A DNA stretch of 64,000 bases, from NCBI RefSeq assembly GCF_026410195.1, contig NZ_JAPMLM010000055.1, positions 1-64,000 on the forward strand, in the 5' to 3' direction. The DNA comes from Xanthomarina sp. F2636L. GTDB taxonomy: Bacteria > Bacteroidota > Bacteroidia > Flavobacteriales > Flavobacteriaceae. How positions within the stretch are numbered: the first letter of the stretch is position 1; the number at the start of each line of letters is the position of its first letter. Of the stretch, positions 17,106 to 25,450 are shown piece after piece. The notes below the pieces were generated by a model. That model saw only the letters and a program-made list of their open reading frames with translations. It did not search any database and had not been told where the DNA came from. The translations under genes were made by a program, and so were the position numbers.

Positions 17106-18188
17106 ATGACTTATAAAAATTTCCCAATGGTGTCCAAAGTGGTTTTTGGACGAGGCAGTTTTAATCAATTAGGAGATATTCTATCCCCTAAAAGACTAAA
17201 CGTAAAAGCACCATTTATTTATATTGTGGACGATGTTTTTCAAGGTAATTCCTGGGTAACCTCAAGAATTCCCTTGGCATATGATGATAAAATATATTAT
17301 ATTTCTGCAAACGAAGAACCTAAAACCTCACAAGTAGATGATCTTGTTGAAGAGATTATACTAAATTATAAAGCACTTCCGTCTGGAATTATTGGAATAG
17401 GGGGAGGTACTATTTTGGATTTAGCTAAAGCCGTGTCCATAATGCTTACCAACGAAGGAGAATCTAAAAACTATCAAGGTTGGGATTTGGTTAAAAGCCC
17501 TGCCATTTACCATGTTGGAATTCCTACCATTTCTGGAACAGGTGCTGAAGTTTCAAGAACTACCGTTTTAACTGGTCCAGAAAAGAAATTAGGGATTAAT
17601 TCAGATTTCACACCTTTCGATCAAGTAGTTTTAGACCCAGAATTAACTAAAGATGTTCCTGTAGATCAATGGTTTTATACAGGAATGGATTGTTATATTC
17701 ATTGTATAGAATCTTTAAACGGAACCTTTTTAAACGCATTTAGTAAAAGTTATGGAGAAAAGGCATACGATCTTTGTGTTGAATTATTCTTAGATAATAA
17801 CCTAACTGAAGAAGAAGCTCAAGACAAACTTATGATGGCTTCTTGGCATGGAGGGATGAGTATTGCGTATTCGCAAGTTGGTGTTGCACATGCCATGAGT
17901 TATGGTTTAGGCTATTTACTTGGTACAAAACATGGCATTGGTAATTGTATTGTTTTCGATCATTTAGAAGAATTTTATCCAGATGGTGTAAAACTTTTTA
18001 AGAAAATGAAAGACAAACATCAAATTAAATTACCACAAGGAATTTGCTCAAAATTATCTGATAAGGAATTCGATATTATGATTGATGTAGCCTTAAGTTT
18101 AGAGCCTTTATGGGAAAATGCACTTGGAAAACATTGGCAAAAAACCATAACAAGAAGCAAGCTAAAAGAACTTTACCTTAAAATGTAA
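17106..18188 (+). CDS. kdnB: Iron-containing alcohol dehydrogenase, KdnB-like (Kdo 8-oxidase)
   Basis: 360 residues of the group III iron alcohol dehydrogenases. The NAD motif GIGGGTILD is at 97-105 and the substrate/NAD segment ISGTGAEVSRT at 142-152. The metal ligands are visible at D195 and H199 (DCYIH), H262 (AHAMSYGLGY) and H276 (KHGIGN). The start FPMVSKVVFGRGSFNQLGD and position after kdsB suit KdnB, which oxidises C8 of Kdo before the aminotransferase KdnA makes Kdo8N. That assignment is by family resemblance plus context; no KdnA-type DegT aminotransferase is in this window. A generic alcohol dehydrogenase is the alternative. Confidence 0.8.
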   Translation: MTYKNFPMVSKVVFGRGSFNQLGDILSPKRLNVKAPFIYIVDDVFQGNSWVTSRIPLAYDDKIYYISANEEPKTSQVDDLVEEIILNYKALPSGIIGIGGGTILDLAKAVSIMLTNEGESKNYQGWDLVKSPAIYHVGIPTISGTGAEVSRTTVLTGPEKKLGINSDFTPFDQVVLDPELTKDVPVDQWFYTGMDCYIHCIESLNGTFLNAFSKSYGEKAYDLCVELFLDNNLTEEEAQDKLMMASWHGGMSIAYSQVGVAHAMSYGLGYLLGTKHGIGNCIVFDHLEEFYPDGVKLFKKMKDKHQIKLPQGICSKLSDKEFDIMIDVALSLEPLWENALGKHWQKTITRSKLKELYLKM

Positions 18189-18189
18189 G

Positions 18190-18738
18190 ATGCAGAAACT
18201 TGCTAAATTTATTTATTTTAAGATTTTAGGTTGGAAACTAGTTGGGAATACCAACATGTCTAAAGATACTATTAAGAAAGCCGTTTTAATAGCTGTTCCA
18301 CATACTAGCTGGCATGACTTTTATATTGGGTTGCTCTTACGAAAAGTAATTGGAATTAAAGCTAATTTTATTGCTAAAAAGGAATTGTTTAGCTGGCCTT
18401 TAGGTTATTATATGAGAGCTATTGGAGGAAGAGCTATAGATAGAACTTCTGGACAAAATAAAGTAGAAGCCATAGCTAAGCTTTTTGATAAAGATGAAGA
18501 GTTCCGGTTAAATATAGCGCCAGAAGGTACTAGAAAAAAAGTAACCGAGTGGCGCACAGGCTTCTACTATATAGCCAAAGCTGCAAATGTGCCAATAATT
18601 ATGTTTACTCTTGATTTTAAAAATAAACAAAATAAAATTTCTGAACCCTTTTATCCAACAGATGATATGGAAGCCGATTTTAAATTAATGAAACAATTTT
18701 TTGAAGGCGTTGTAGGTAAAGTTCCTGAGTATTCATAG
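18190..18738 (+). CDS. PlsC-like acyltransferase
   Basis: 182 residues, starting 2 nt after the preceding stop. It contains the acyltransferase motif HTSWHDFY (an H-x4-D block, near residues 37-44), a KKELFSWPLGYYM substrate block, GGRAIDR, and the second catalytic block APEGTRKK. This is the short lysophospholipid-acyltransferase (LPLAT) family. A 1-acylglycerol-3-phosphate acyltransferase or ornithine-lipid-type acyltransferase role is possible. It ends the kdsB-HAD-KdnB unit and is followed by a strong terminator. Confidence 0.88.
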   Translation: MQKLAKFIYFKILGWKLVGNTNMSKDTIKKAVLIAVPHTSWHDFYIGLLLRKVIGIKANFIAKKELFSWPLGYYMRAIGGRAIDRTSGQNKVEAIAKLFDKDEEFRLNIAPEGTRKKVTEWRTGFYYIAKAANVPIIMFTLDFKNKQNKISEPFYPTDDMEADFKLMKQFFEGVVGKVPEYS

Positions 18739-18833
18739 AAACTTCGGCACACATTTTGATTTTATTAAACAACTTAGTAAATGAAACATAAAGTAAACTT
18801 TTGTCCCTAAAAAGAAACATTTACTAATATCAA

Positions 18834-18866
18834 AAAAGCTACTTAATTTTTTAAGTAGCTTTTGTA
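18834..18866 (+). terminator. Terminator of the kdsB operon
   Basis: A 13-bp perfect stem AAAAGCTACTTAA / TTAAGTAGCTTTT (18834-18846 with 18851-18863) around TTTT, followed by GTATTTTTT. It is nearly symmetric and could also act in the other direction. Confidence 0.85.
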
Positions 18867-18959
18867 TTTTTTATAAAGATCTCAAAATACTCTCTTAAAT
18901 TAGAAATAAAATCAGGAAATGTTATTATTTAAACGGCTCCTGAGAATTTAAAGCTTAGT

Positions 18960-20429
18960 CTAGTCTACAACCTTAAATTCTTTCATTTCTTTTAAAGGCT
19001 CTAACACATTATAGTCTTTCCAATAATTTGGATTAAATGCTTTAAGAGTTTCATAATCAATTTTACGTTTTTCTTTTGTAGCATTAAATTCAGATGGCGT
19101 GATATCTTTTTCTCCCATGACTAAAATCTCATTCTTTTCCTTAAATATGCCTTCTACTTTAAAATCGAAAGATACTTTTTCTCTACTGTTATTGTCTTTA
19201 AATTTTATAGGTCTATCTACATAAAAATATCTGTCCAATTGATCTGTCATATAATTTGGAGAATAATAGCCATCTTTATGTTTCTTGTAAATAACAAAAC
19301 CTCGTTTGTTTTGTTCTATATATTTAATCCCAAGCAAAAGTTTTAAATTTAGTTTTTCACCTATTCTTCCTTTGGCAAATTTATAATCAGCTCTAAGGAT
19401 GGCAAAGGTTTCATTCGATACATAAAAGGTTCCTTCAAAATCTGCCGAACCTCTTCTAGGAGCATATTCAATAACATATACCATCTCTGAACCTATAAAC
19501 GTAATGTCTTTTATTTCATATTCATATTTTCTGGTATCTGTAATAAAGTTTAAAATAGTTTTTGAAGAAAACCCATGATCGTTAACCATTTTTTGAACCA
19601 TGTTTCTTATAAATTTTAAAGAATTAATGGTGTCTTCCATTTTATTATTTTTTTCCTCATCTAATGAAACTGAATCTGATACTTTAAACCATCCAGATTT
19701 TACGGTATATATTTTATCTTTATCTAAATGCTTTAATATAAGTTCTTGGCCTTTTTCTGCCAAATTTTCAACAGATTGGTCGTTGCGTTCGTCTAATAAC
19801 CTAATGGCTTTATCCACTTCCAGTTTAGAGCTTTCAACATCTTTAATATTCAATTTCCCAACAAACTCTGTGTATTGTTTAGACTTGTTGTTTAGTAAGG
19901 ATCTTTCTAAGGCGTCAAAATCCTTGTTAAAAGCTTCTAGTTGTTTCTTTTTAAAACCTGTAGATTTGTCTATCTCAAAATCGGCATCTTTCCCAATAAT
20001 ATATTCCGTTCTTCGGCTAAAAATATCATAAGTAACAAGATTGTTTTTGTAATTGCTTTTTAGATTTCTATTTACATAATACATTATAGAATCTATGGTT
20101 AAAGGCTTATTGGTTAAATACACTTCATAAAGCTCGTTAACTTGCTCGTCTAGTTTAAATGTTTTAGAAGAAAACTCCTGAAGTTCAAATCCAATTTTTT
20201 CAAAACCCATACAAGAAATATGCACAGAATCTGAGGCTTTAAAACCTTCTGTATCAATAGAGAAACTACCTTCTTCGTTTGTAATAACACCATAATTTGG
20301 ACCAATTTGAATGGTAGCAAAAGGAATTGGCTCGTTAGTTTTAGTAACAACTTTACCTGAAACTTGCTGTGCAAATCCGGAATAGATATAACCTAAAATA
20401 AATAAGATAGATAGTGACTTTTTAAGCAT
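18960..20429 (-). CDS. Secreted CarboxypepD_reg-like domain protein
   Basis: 489 residues from ATG 20429 (MLKKSLSILFILGYIYSGFA), which begins a normal signal peptide; an upstream in-frame start at 20495 would place 22 charged residues before it. Right after cleavage is a carboxypeptidase-regulatory-like beta-sandwich (VSGKVVTKTNEPIPFATIQIG then TNEEGSFSID), the domain that opens TonB-dependent receptors of Bacteroidota. It is followed by about 380 residues without a plug or barrel; the C-terminal half (GSADFEGTFYVSNETFAIL) resembles periplasmic beta-rich domains of flavobacterial secreted proteins. No protease motif is seen. Function unknown. Confidence 0.82.
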   Translation of the reverse strand: MLKKSLSILFILGYIYSGFAQQVSGKVVTKTNEPIPFATIQIGPNYGVITNEEGSFSIDTEGFKASDSVHISCMGFEKIGFELQEFSSKTFKLDEQVNELYEVYLTNKPLTIDSIMYYVNRNLKSNYKNNLVTYDIFSRRTEYIIGKDADFEIDKSTGFKKKQLEAFNKDFDALERSLLNNKSKQYTEFVGKLNIKDVESSKLEVDKAIRLLDERNDQSVENLAEKGQELILKHLDKDKIYTVKSGWFKVSDSVSLDEEKNNKMEDTINSLKFIRNMVQKMVNDHGFSSKTILNFITDTRKYEYEIKDITFIGSEMVYVIEYAPRRGSADFEGTFYVSNETFAILRADYKFAKGRIGEKLNLKLLLGIKYIEQNKRGFVIYKKHKDGYYSPNYMTDQLDRYFYVDRPIKFKDNNSREKVSFDFKVEGIFKEKNEILVMGEKDITPSEFNATKEKRKIDYETLKAFNPNYWKDYNVLEPLKEMKEFKVVD

Positions 20430-20533
20430 GTGTTTTATTTTTAAAACGATTGACTTGTTGATTTGTTTCCTATAAAGATGAAAAATCCCAAACAATTTGT
20501 TTAGGATTTTTAGAAATATTTATGAATTTTATT

Positions 20534-21145
20534 TTAGAAAGTTCCATCTATAACTCCTAAGATATCGTATTCACCCAGAAATAATCTATAAGTACCATCA
20601 GGTTTAAATGCTAAATGATTATAATCTAATTCTGAATTATTGAAAAACGTATTGTTTAAAAAATTATATGAATCAACATAAACATGTTTTTCAGGATTTG
20701 GGATAATACCAGAATCTTTATTGCCTATTAAAAAAGCTTCAATTCTGTTTGGATTTTTCTTGATCCATTTCCAATATCTTTTATACTTGATATCACGCTG
20801 TAGCTGTTTATCATTTTTTTTATATAAATGAATAGCAATGGTTTTATTACTATCAATGTCTTTGCCTACAATCTTTTCTACCATTAACCGAACTTGTTCA
20901 TTTTCTGTTTGAGTCAATTTACCTTCAAAATAATTCCGACTTAGAAAATGAACAATAATTCTATCTTCTTCAATTGTTGTAGTGGGATATCCTGCTTTTA
21001 AACATTCATTGAATCTTTTTTCAGAAATATACACACCTTTGGCATCTGCATATTTCACTTTTTTATTAGCATTCTGCCCAAATGTGTTTTTTGGAACAAA
21101 ACAGGTTAACAGAGTAGAGATAAATAGTAGTTTTAGATATTTCAA
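20534..21145 (-). CDS. Secreted hypothetical protein
   Basis: 203 residues with signal peptide MKYLKLLFISTLLTCFVPK, cut near FGQ (residue 24). The mature part is basic and alpha/beta (KGVYISEKRFNECLKAG, IAIHLYKKNDKQLQ), and ends with AFKPDGTYRLFLGEYDILG. I do not recognise the family and see no catalytic motif. It sits 19 nt downstream of the yebC gene and upstream of the CarboxypepD_reg protein, so it may be read through from yebC. Confidence 0.7.
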   Translation of the reverse strand: MKYLKLLFISTLLTCFVPKNTFGQNANKKVKYADAKGVYISEKRFNECLKAGYPTTTIEEDRIIVHFLSRNYFEGKLTQTENEQVRLMVEKIVGKDIDSNKTIAIHLYKKNDKQLQRDIKYKRYWKWIKKNPNRIEAFLIGNKDSGIIPNPEKHVYVDSYNFLNNTFFNNSELDYNHLAFKPDGTYRLFLGEYDILGVIDGTF

Positions 21146-21164
21146 AAGAAGAGTTTAAATTACT

Positions 21165-21887
21165 TTAATTTTCAGAACTTTCTTCCATAGTATGATATAC
21201 GTTCTGCACATCGTCATCCTCTTCTAATTTTTCAAGAAGTTTTTCTACATCTGCGATTTCTTCATCATTCAATTTTTTGGTGACTTGTGGAATGCGTTCA
21301 AAACCAGAAGAGAGAATTTCAATCTCCCGAGATTCTAACTCAGCTTGAATGGCACCAAAATTTTCAAAAGGGGCGTAGATTAAAATACCATCGTCATCTA
21401 AGAAAACTTCTTCAGCTCCAAAATCTATTAATTCCAATTCCAATTCTTCAGGATCTAATCCTTCTCCTGGAATTCTAAAATTACATGTATGGTCAAACAT
21501 AAAAACTACAGATCCAGAAGTGCCTAAGCTACCGTCACATTTATTAAAATAACTACGCACATTAGCAACGGTTCTGGTATTATTATCTGTAGCTGTTTCT
21601 ACTAAAACAGCAATACCATGAGGTGCATATCCTTCAAAAATAACTTCCTTATAATCGCCTTGACTTTTGTCGCTTGCTTTTTTAATAGCACGTTCTACAT
21701 TGTCTTTTGGCATGTTTACAGCTTTGGCATTCTGTATCACTGCTCGTAATCTTGAGTTACTTGCAGGATCCGGACCGCCTTCTTTTACTGCCATAACTAT
21801 GTCTTTACCAATACGAGTAAATGCTTTACTCATGGCAGACCAACGTTTCATTTTACGCGCTTTACGAAATTCAAAAGCTCTTCCCAT
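21165..21887 (-). CDS. yebC: YebC/PmpR family protein
   Basis: 240 residues. The hallmark start MGRAFEFRKARKMKRWSAMS replaces the more usual AGHSKWANIKHRK but keeps the YebC layout: an N-terminal three-helix domain with FTRIGKDIVMAVKEGGPDP and NSRLRAVIQNAKAVNMPKDNVERAIKK, then GGVxF-like central and C-terminal domains (GSLGTSGSVVFMF). YebC-type proteins are described as DNA-binding regulators and, more recently, as translation factors helping ribosomes through proline stretches. The acidic tail ends EEDDDVQNVYHTMEESSEN. The -7 element is at 21933-21940. Confidence 0.93.
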   Translation of the reverse strand: MGRAFEFRKARKMKRWSAMSKAFTRIGKDIVMAVKEGGPDPASNSRLRAVIQNAKAVNMPKDNVERAIKKASDKSQGDYKEVIFEGYAPHGIAVLVETATDNNTRTVANVRSYFNKCDGSLGTSGSVVFMFDHTCNFRIPGEGLDPEELELELIDFGAEEVFLDDDGILIYAPFENFGAIQAELESREIEILSSGFERIPQVTKKLNDEEIADVEKLLEKLEEDDDVQNVYHTMEESSEN

Positions 21888-21932
21888 TTCTTAATTCAAA
21901 GTTTAAAGTTTAATATTCAAAAATTATTGAGA

Positions 21933-21940
21933 CAAATTTA
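21933..21940 (-). promoter_or_regulatory. -7 element of yebC
   Basis: TAAATTTG on the minus strand matches TAnnTTTG; predicted leader about 39 nt. No clear TTG at -33. Confidence 0.45.
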
Positions 21941-22041
21941 GAAAAATATGATAATTGAGAATGATTGTATGAAGATAATTCTTAAATATATTTTTTCTAA
22001 ATATTGGTATTGATAACTGTAATTGTAAACTGGATACTAGT

Positions 22042-22332
22042 TTACTCTTGTACTTCCACAATCATTTCAATAGCTTCAGCTAACTGAAAATCTTTGTTTG
22101 TAACCCCATCAGCATCATGTGTTGATAAGGAAATGGAAAGGATGTTATAGATATTAGTCCATTCGGGATGATGGTTTAAAGCTTCGCATTCAAAAGCAAT
22201 TCTACTCATAGCACTAAAGCAGTCTCTAAAGTTGTCAAATTCGAATTCAGCGTGAATAGCATTTTCGTAATACTCCCAATCTGGGAAACGCAATAATTTT
22301 TTTTCTATGTCTTGTTCTGATAATTTACTCAT
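22042..22332 (-). CDS. phhB: 4a-hydroxytetrahydrobiopterin dehydratase
   Basis: 96 residues from ATG 22332 (MSKLSEQDIEKKL), the usual PCD length; an upstream in-frame start at 22386 adds 18 AT-coded residues. The pterin-4a-carbinolamine dehydratase motif is seen: catalytic histidines in EALNHHPEWTNIYN (near residues 60-70) and the conserved Asp-His pair in LSTHDADGVTNKDFQLA. It dehydrates 4a-hydroxytetrahydrobiopterin to recycle the cofactor of aromatic amino acid hydroxylases. It is the last gene of the gcvT-glsA-SDR unit, 54 nt after the SDR gene. No phenylalanine hydroxylase is in the window. Confidence 0.93.
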   Translation of the reverse strand: MSKLSEQDIEKKLLRFPDWEYYENAIHAEFEFDNFRDCFSAMSRIAFECEALNHHPEWTNIYNILSISLSTHDADGVTNKDFQLAEAIEMIVEVQE

Positions 22333-22386
22333 GATGTTCGATTTTTTAATATCAATAAAATTAATGATTTTAGATGATATTATCAA

Positions 22387-23220
22387 TTAAACAAGCAGCT
22401 CATTTATAATCTCCTGACTTGTTAACTGTAAGTTTTTAGGTAATAAATTAGTTTTTGGTAAGACCGCCAAATAACGTTCATCGTTGGTGGTAAAAACCTG
22501 TTTAAAAGTTGGACTATAGCGTCCTAAACTTTTTATAAGTTCTGCTATAAAATCGTCATGATGGACCAAATCCGTACTTCCTAAATGAAAAACTCCTGTT
22601 TTATTTCGGTTAATCATATAGTGAATTTGTTGTGTTAATTTGGTGTCTGAAGTCACATTTATAACCAAATTTGGAAATACTTCAATGGGTTCTTTTGAAC
22701 TTAAAGAATCTTTTAATTCCTGAATTCTAGGCGAATGCAAACCAAAAACCATAGGTAATCTAATAATAGTTATTTGTCTTTTTGGTAAACGCATGAGCAT
22801 GTTTTCAATTTTAATTTTGAAATGCCCATAAATACTATGACTTAAGGTTTTGTCTTGTTCGTAACTGGGATATTTACTGTAACCATCGAATACATTGGCA
22901 GATGAAAGAAAAATGATTTTGCATTCTCTGTGTGCCTTTAAATAATAGCAAATATGCGAATGCGCAATGACTTGAGCCGAAAAATCTCCTCGTAATGCTG
23001 AAATAATAATGGTTGGTTTTACAGCTTCTAAAATTTCAAAAACATCATCTTCTTCAACGTTATATTGAAAAAAGTGTTTATTTTTTTCATAAAAAGGACG
23101 TGATATTTTGTAGGTGCCAAAAGTATTAAAATAGGAGCATAACTCTTTGTAAATGGCATTTCCTAAAAATCCACTTGCACCTAGAATTAATATCCGATGT
23201 TTATCTTCTCTTTCTTTCAT
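22387..23220 (-). CDS. NAD(P)-dependent sugar reductase/epimerase-like SDR (RmlD family)
   Basis: 277 residues of the extended short-chain dehydrogenase family. The nucleotide motif is GASGFLG (14-20). The pattern matches RmlD (dTDP-4-dehydrorhamnose reductase)-type proteins: FLSSANVFDG, the Tyr/Lys pair is weak (YGHFKIKIENML, with Y and K seen in YGHFKIK), and IIRLPMVFG. It lacks rml neighbours, so a rhamnose role cannot be inferred. It is 28 nt downstream of glsA. Substrate unknown. Confidence 0.8.
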   Translation of the reverse strand: MKEREDKHRILILGASGFLGNAIYKELCSYFNTFGTYKISRPFYEKNKHFFQYNVEEDDVFEILEAVKPTIIISALRGDFSAQVIAHSHICYYLKAHRECKIIFLSSANVFDGYSKYPSYEQDKTLSHSIYGHFKIKIENMLMRLPKRQITIIRLPMVFGLHSPRIQELKDSLSSKEPIEVFPNLVINVTSDTKLTQQIHYMINRNKTGVFHLGSTDLVHHDDFIAELIKSLGRYSPTFKQVFTTNDERYLAVLPKTNLLPKNLQLTSQEIINELLV

Positions 23221-23248
23221 ATCTCTCTCTAAAACGGAAGATTTTTAA

Positions 23249-24163
23249 TTAAAATATGGATTGATTGGTTTTTGTAGTAAATTTTTCAAGAGCTTGCATC
23301 CCTAGTTTAGAGTTTCCTTTTTCGTTTAAACCTGGAGCCCAAACCGATATAACAAACTCGTTAGGAAGTAGGGCAACAATTCCTCCTCCAACACCACTTT
23401 TTCCTGGCAGTCCAACTTCAAAAGCAAATTCGCCTGCTTCGTCGTAAAAACCACAAGTAAGCATAATGGCATTGATACGTTTGGCTTGGCTTTTTGTAAG
23501 TCTTGTTTTCTCTTTTAAGCAATGTCCTTGATTAGCAAAAACGTAAAAAGCCTTTGTAAGCTGAGCGCAAGTCATTTCTAAAGAACATTGATGAAAATAG
23601 AAATCCAATACATCGGCTACATCATTATTTAGATTGTCAAATGACTTTAAAAGGTTTGCAGCAGCAAAATTATTGAAGCCTGTTTGCATTTCAGAATCGG
23701 CTACTTTATTGTTGTAATCAATGGTGTCGTCTCCAGTTAAATCTCTAACAAAATCTAAGAAATCCTCTTTAGGATGCTCTAATAAAGATACCAACATGTC
23801 TGCAATTACGATAGCTCCCGAATTGATAAAAGGATTTCTAGGAATGCCTTTCTCTAACTCTAATAATGATAAATGATTAAAGGGATTACCGGAAGGTTCT
23901 ACATCCAATCTATCCCATAAATCTATACCTACACGAGATAAGGCTAAGGCCAAACTCAGAACTTTAGAAATACTTTGGATAGAAAATTTCTTTTCAGCAT
24001 CTCCAACTGAGAAGGCTTGTCCAGAAACTAATTGTAAATGAATTCCAAAGGTGCTTTTATCTACGTTTGCTAATTCTGGAATATATGTGGCTATGTCACC
24101 TTTTTCTGTTTCCTGAATAATTTCTTGGTAGATAGTATTTAAAACATCTTGGTAATCAATCAT
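23249..24163 (-). CDS. glsA: Glutaminase
   Basis: 304 residues, the family's standard length. Hydrolyses L-glutamine to glutamate and ammonia. It is a serine-beta-lactamase-fold enzyme: catalytic S64-x-x-K67 in SIQSISK, the second tyrosine region (YNNKVADSEMQ, and FYVFANQGH), and the LPGKSGVGGGIVALLP block near residue 255 that closes the active site. A further start is not needed; the ATG at 24163 is 3 nt from the gcvT stop. The glutaminase is thus co-transcribed with the glycine-cleavage T-protein. Confidence 0.95.
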   Translation of the reverse strand: MIDYQDVLNTIYQEIIQETEKGDIATYIPELANVDKSTFGIHLQLVSGQAFSVGDAEKKFSIQSISKVLSLALALSRVGIDLWDRLDVEPSGNPFNHLSLLELEKGIPRNPFINSGAIVIADMLVSLLEHPKEDFLDFVRDLTGDDTIDYNNKVADSEMQTGFNNFAAANLLKSFDNLNNDVADVLDFYFHQCSLEMTCAQLTKAFYVFANQGHCLKEKTRLTKSQAKRINAIMLTCGFYDEAGEFAFEVGLPGKSGVGGGIVALLPNEFVISVWAPGLNEKGNSKLGMQALEKFTTKTNQSIF

Positions 24164-24166
24164 ATA

Positions 24167-25249
24167 TTAAACTTTGTAAAACGGTAACTTAATAACGGTT
24201 GCAGGAATAGCATTTTTTCTAATTTGAATATGGATTTTAGTATCTACATCAGCAAAAACTTTTGGTACATATCCCAAGCCTATACCTATTCCTAAAGAAG
24301 GAGACATGGTTCCGGAGGTTACATGACCAATTTTCTTACCTTGTCCATCTACAATATCGTAACCTTGTCGTGGAATACCACGATCGTCTATTTTAAAAGC
24401 TACTAGTTTATTTTCTAAACCACGTGCTTTCTCTGCTTCTAAAGCTTTAGAATTAGTAAACTCTTTCGTGAATTTAGTGACCCAACCTAAACCTGCTTCA
24501 AAAGGAGAGGTGGTATCATCGATGTCGTTTCCATATAAACAATACCCCATTTCCAAACGGAGGGTATCTCTAGCAGCTAAACCAATGGGTTTGATACCGA
24601 ATTCTGCTCCAGCTTCAAATACTTTGTCCCAAACTTGTTTAACTTCACTATTTTTACAGTAGATTTCAAATCCGCCACTTCCAGTATAACCAGTTGCAGA
24701 AATTATCACATTTTCAATTCCAGCAAAATCGCCTACTACAAAATTGTAAAAGCTTATTTTAGATAAATCATGACTGCTTAAACTTTGCATAGCTTCAATA
24801 GCTTTTGGCCCTTGAATAGCTAATAGAGAGTAGTCTTCACTTAAATCTTTCATGGTGGCTCCAACATCATTTTTTGACGAAATCCAATTCCAATCTTTTT
24901 CAATATTACCAGCATTTACAACCAGCAAATACGTTTCTTCTTTTAAACGATAAATAATTAAATCGTCTACAATACCACCATCTTCATTAGGTAAATAACT
25001 ATATTGGGCTTTTCCTATGGTTAATTTACTGGCATCATTACTACATACTTTTTGAATAAGTTCTAAAGCATGTGGCCCTTCAATTAAAAATTCGCCCATA
25101 TGCGATACATCAAATACACCAACGTTTTTTCTAACGGTTTCATGTTCTATATTTACGCCTTCATATTGAACGGGCATGTTAAATCCTGCAAAAGGGACCA
25201 TTTTTGCTCCAAGAGCTTCGTGAGTGGATGTTAAAGCTGTGTTTTTCAT
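24167..25249 (-). CDS. gcvT: Aminomethyltransferase, glycine cleavage T-protein
   Basis: 360 residues, normal GcvT length. Transfers the aminomethyl carbon of glycine to tetrahydrofolate, releasing ammonia. Seen: [19 protein letters not shown], the folate-binding loop with [25 protein letters not shown], catalytic Asp in [20 protein letters not shown], and the C-terminal [21 protein letters not shown]. It is first in a minus-strand unit with glsA, an SDR and PCD. The promoter is well formed: TTG-N21-TACTTTTG at 25312-25343. A strong hairpin is in the leader. Confidence 0.97.
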   Translation of the reverse strand: MKNTALTSTHEALGAKMVPFAGFNMPVQYEGVNIEHETVRKNVGVFDVSHMGEFLIEGPHALELIQKVCSNDASKLTIGKAQYSYLPNEDGGIVDDLIIYRLKEETYLLVVNAGNIEKDWNWISSKNDVGATMKDLSEDYSLLAIQGPKAIEAMQSLSSHDLSKISFYNFVVGDFAGIENVIISATGYTGSGGFEIYCKNSEVKQVWDKVFEAGAEFGIKPIGLAARDTLRLEMGYCLYGNDIDDTTSPFEAGLGWVTKFTKEFTNSKALEAEKARGLENKLVAFKIDDRGIPRQGYDIVDGQGKKIGHVTSGTMSPSLGIGIGLGYVPKVFADVDTKIHIQIRKNAIPATVIKLPFYKV

Positions 25250-25264
25250 TGAAAATATGTTTTT

Positions 25265-25284
25265 ATTTCCGTGAAGACGGAAAT
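25265..25284 (-). promoter_or_regulatory. Hairpin in the gcvT 5' leader
   Basis: ATTTCCGT and ACGGAAAT form an 8-bp stem on a 4-nt loop (CTTC on the minus strand), between the predicted transcription start (about 25305) and ATG 25249. It has no U tract, so it is not a terminator. Too small to be a glycine riboswitch. Confidence 0.55.
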
Positions 25285-25311
25285 TATATAAATTAAAATA
25301 AAGTTGTTAAG

Positions 25312-25343
25312 CAAAAGTATTGAAATAAATCTATTTTGTTCAA
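25312..25343 (-). promoter_or_regulatory. Promoter of gcvT operon
   Basis: On the minus strand a -33 TTG (25341-25343) is separated by 21 nt from TACTTTTG (25312-25319), a full Bacteroidota promoter. Predicted leader about 56 nt. Confidence 0.7.
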
Positions 25344-25450
25344 TCTAAAACCCCTTAATATATCTTTAAAAATTTGTTAAATTTTAATAAGCTTATCCTA
25401 AAAACAGCTGATAAAATATTAATTTAGGTAGTTCTAAAAAACCAACCATC

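Noticed and set aside
25265-25284. Glycine riboswitch upstream of gcvT
   Set aside because: The leader is about 56 nt with one small hairpin, far too short for a glycine aptamer.
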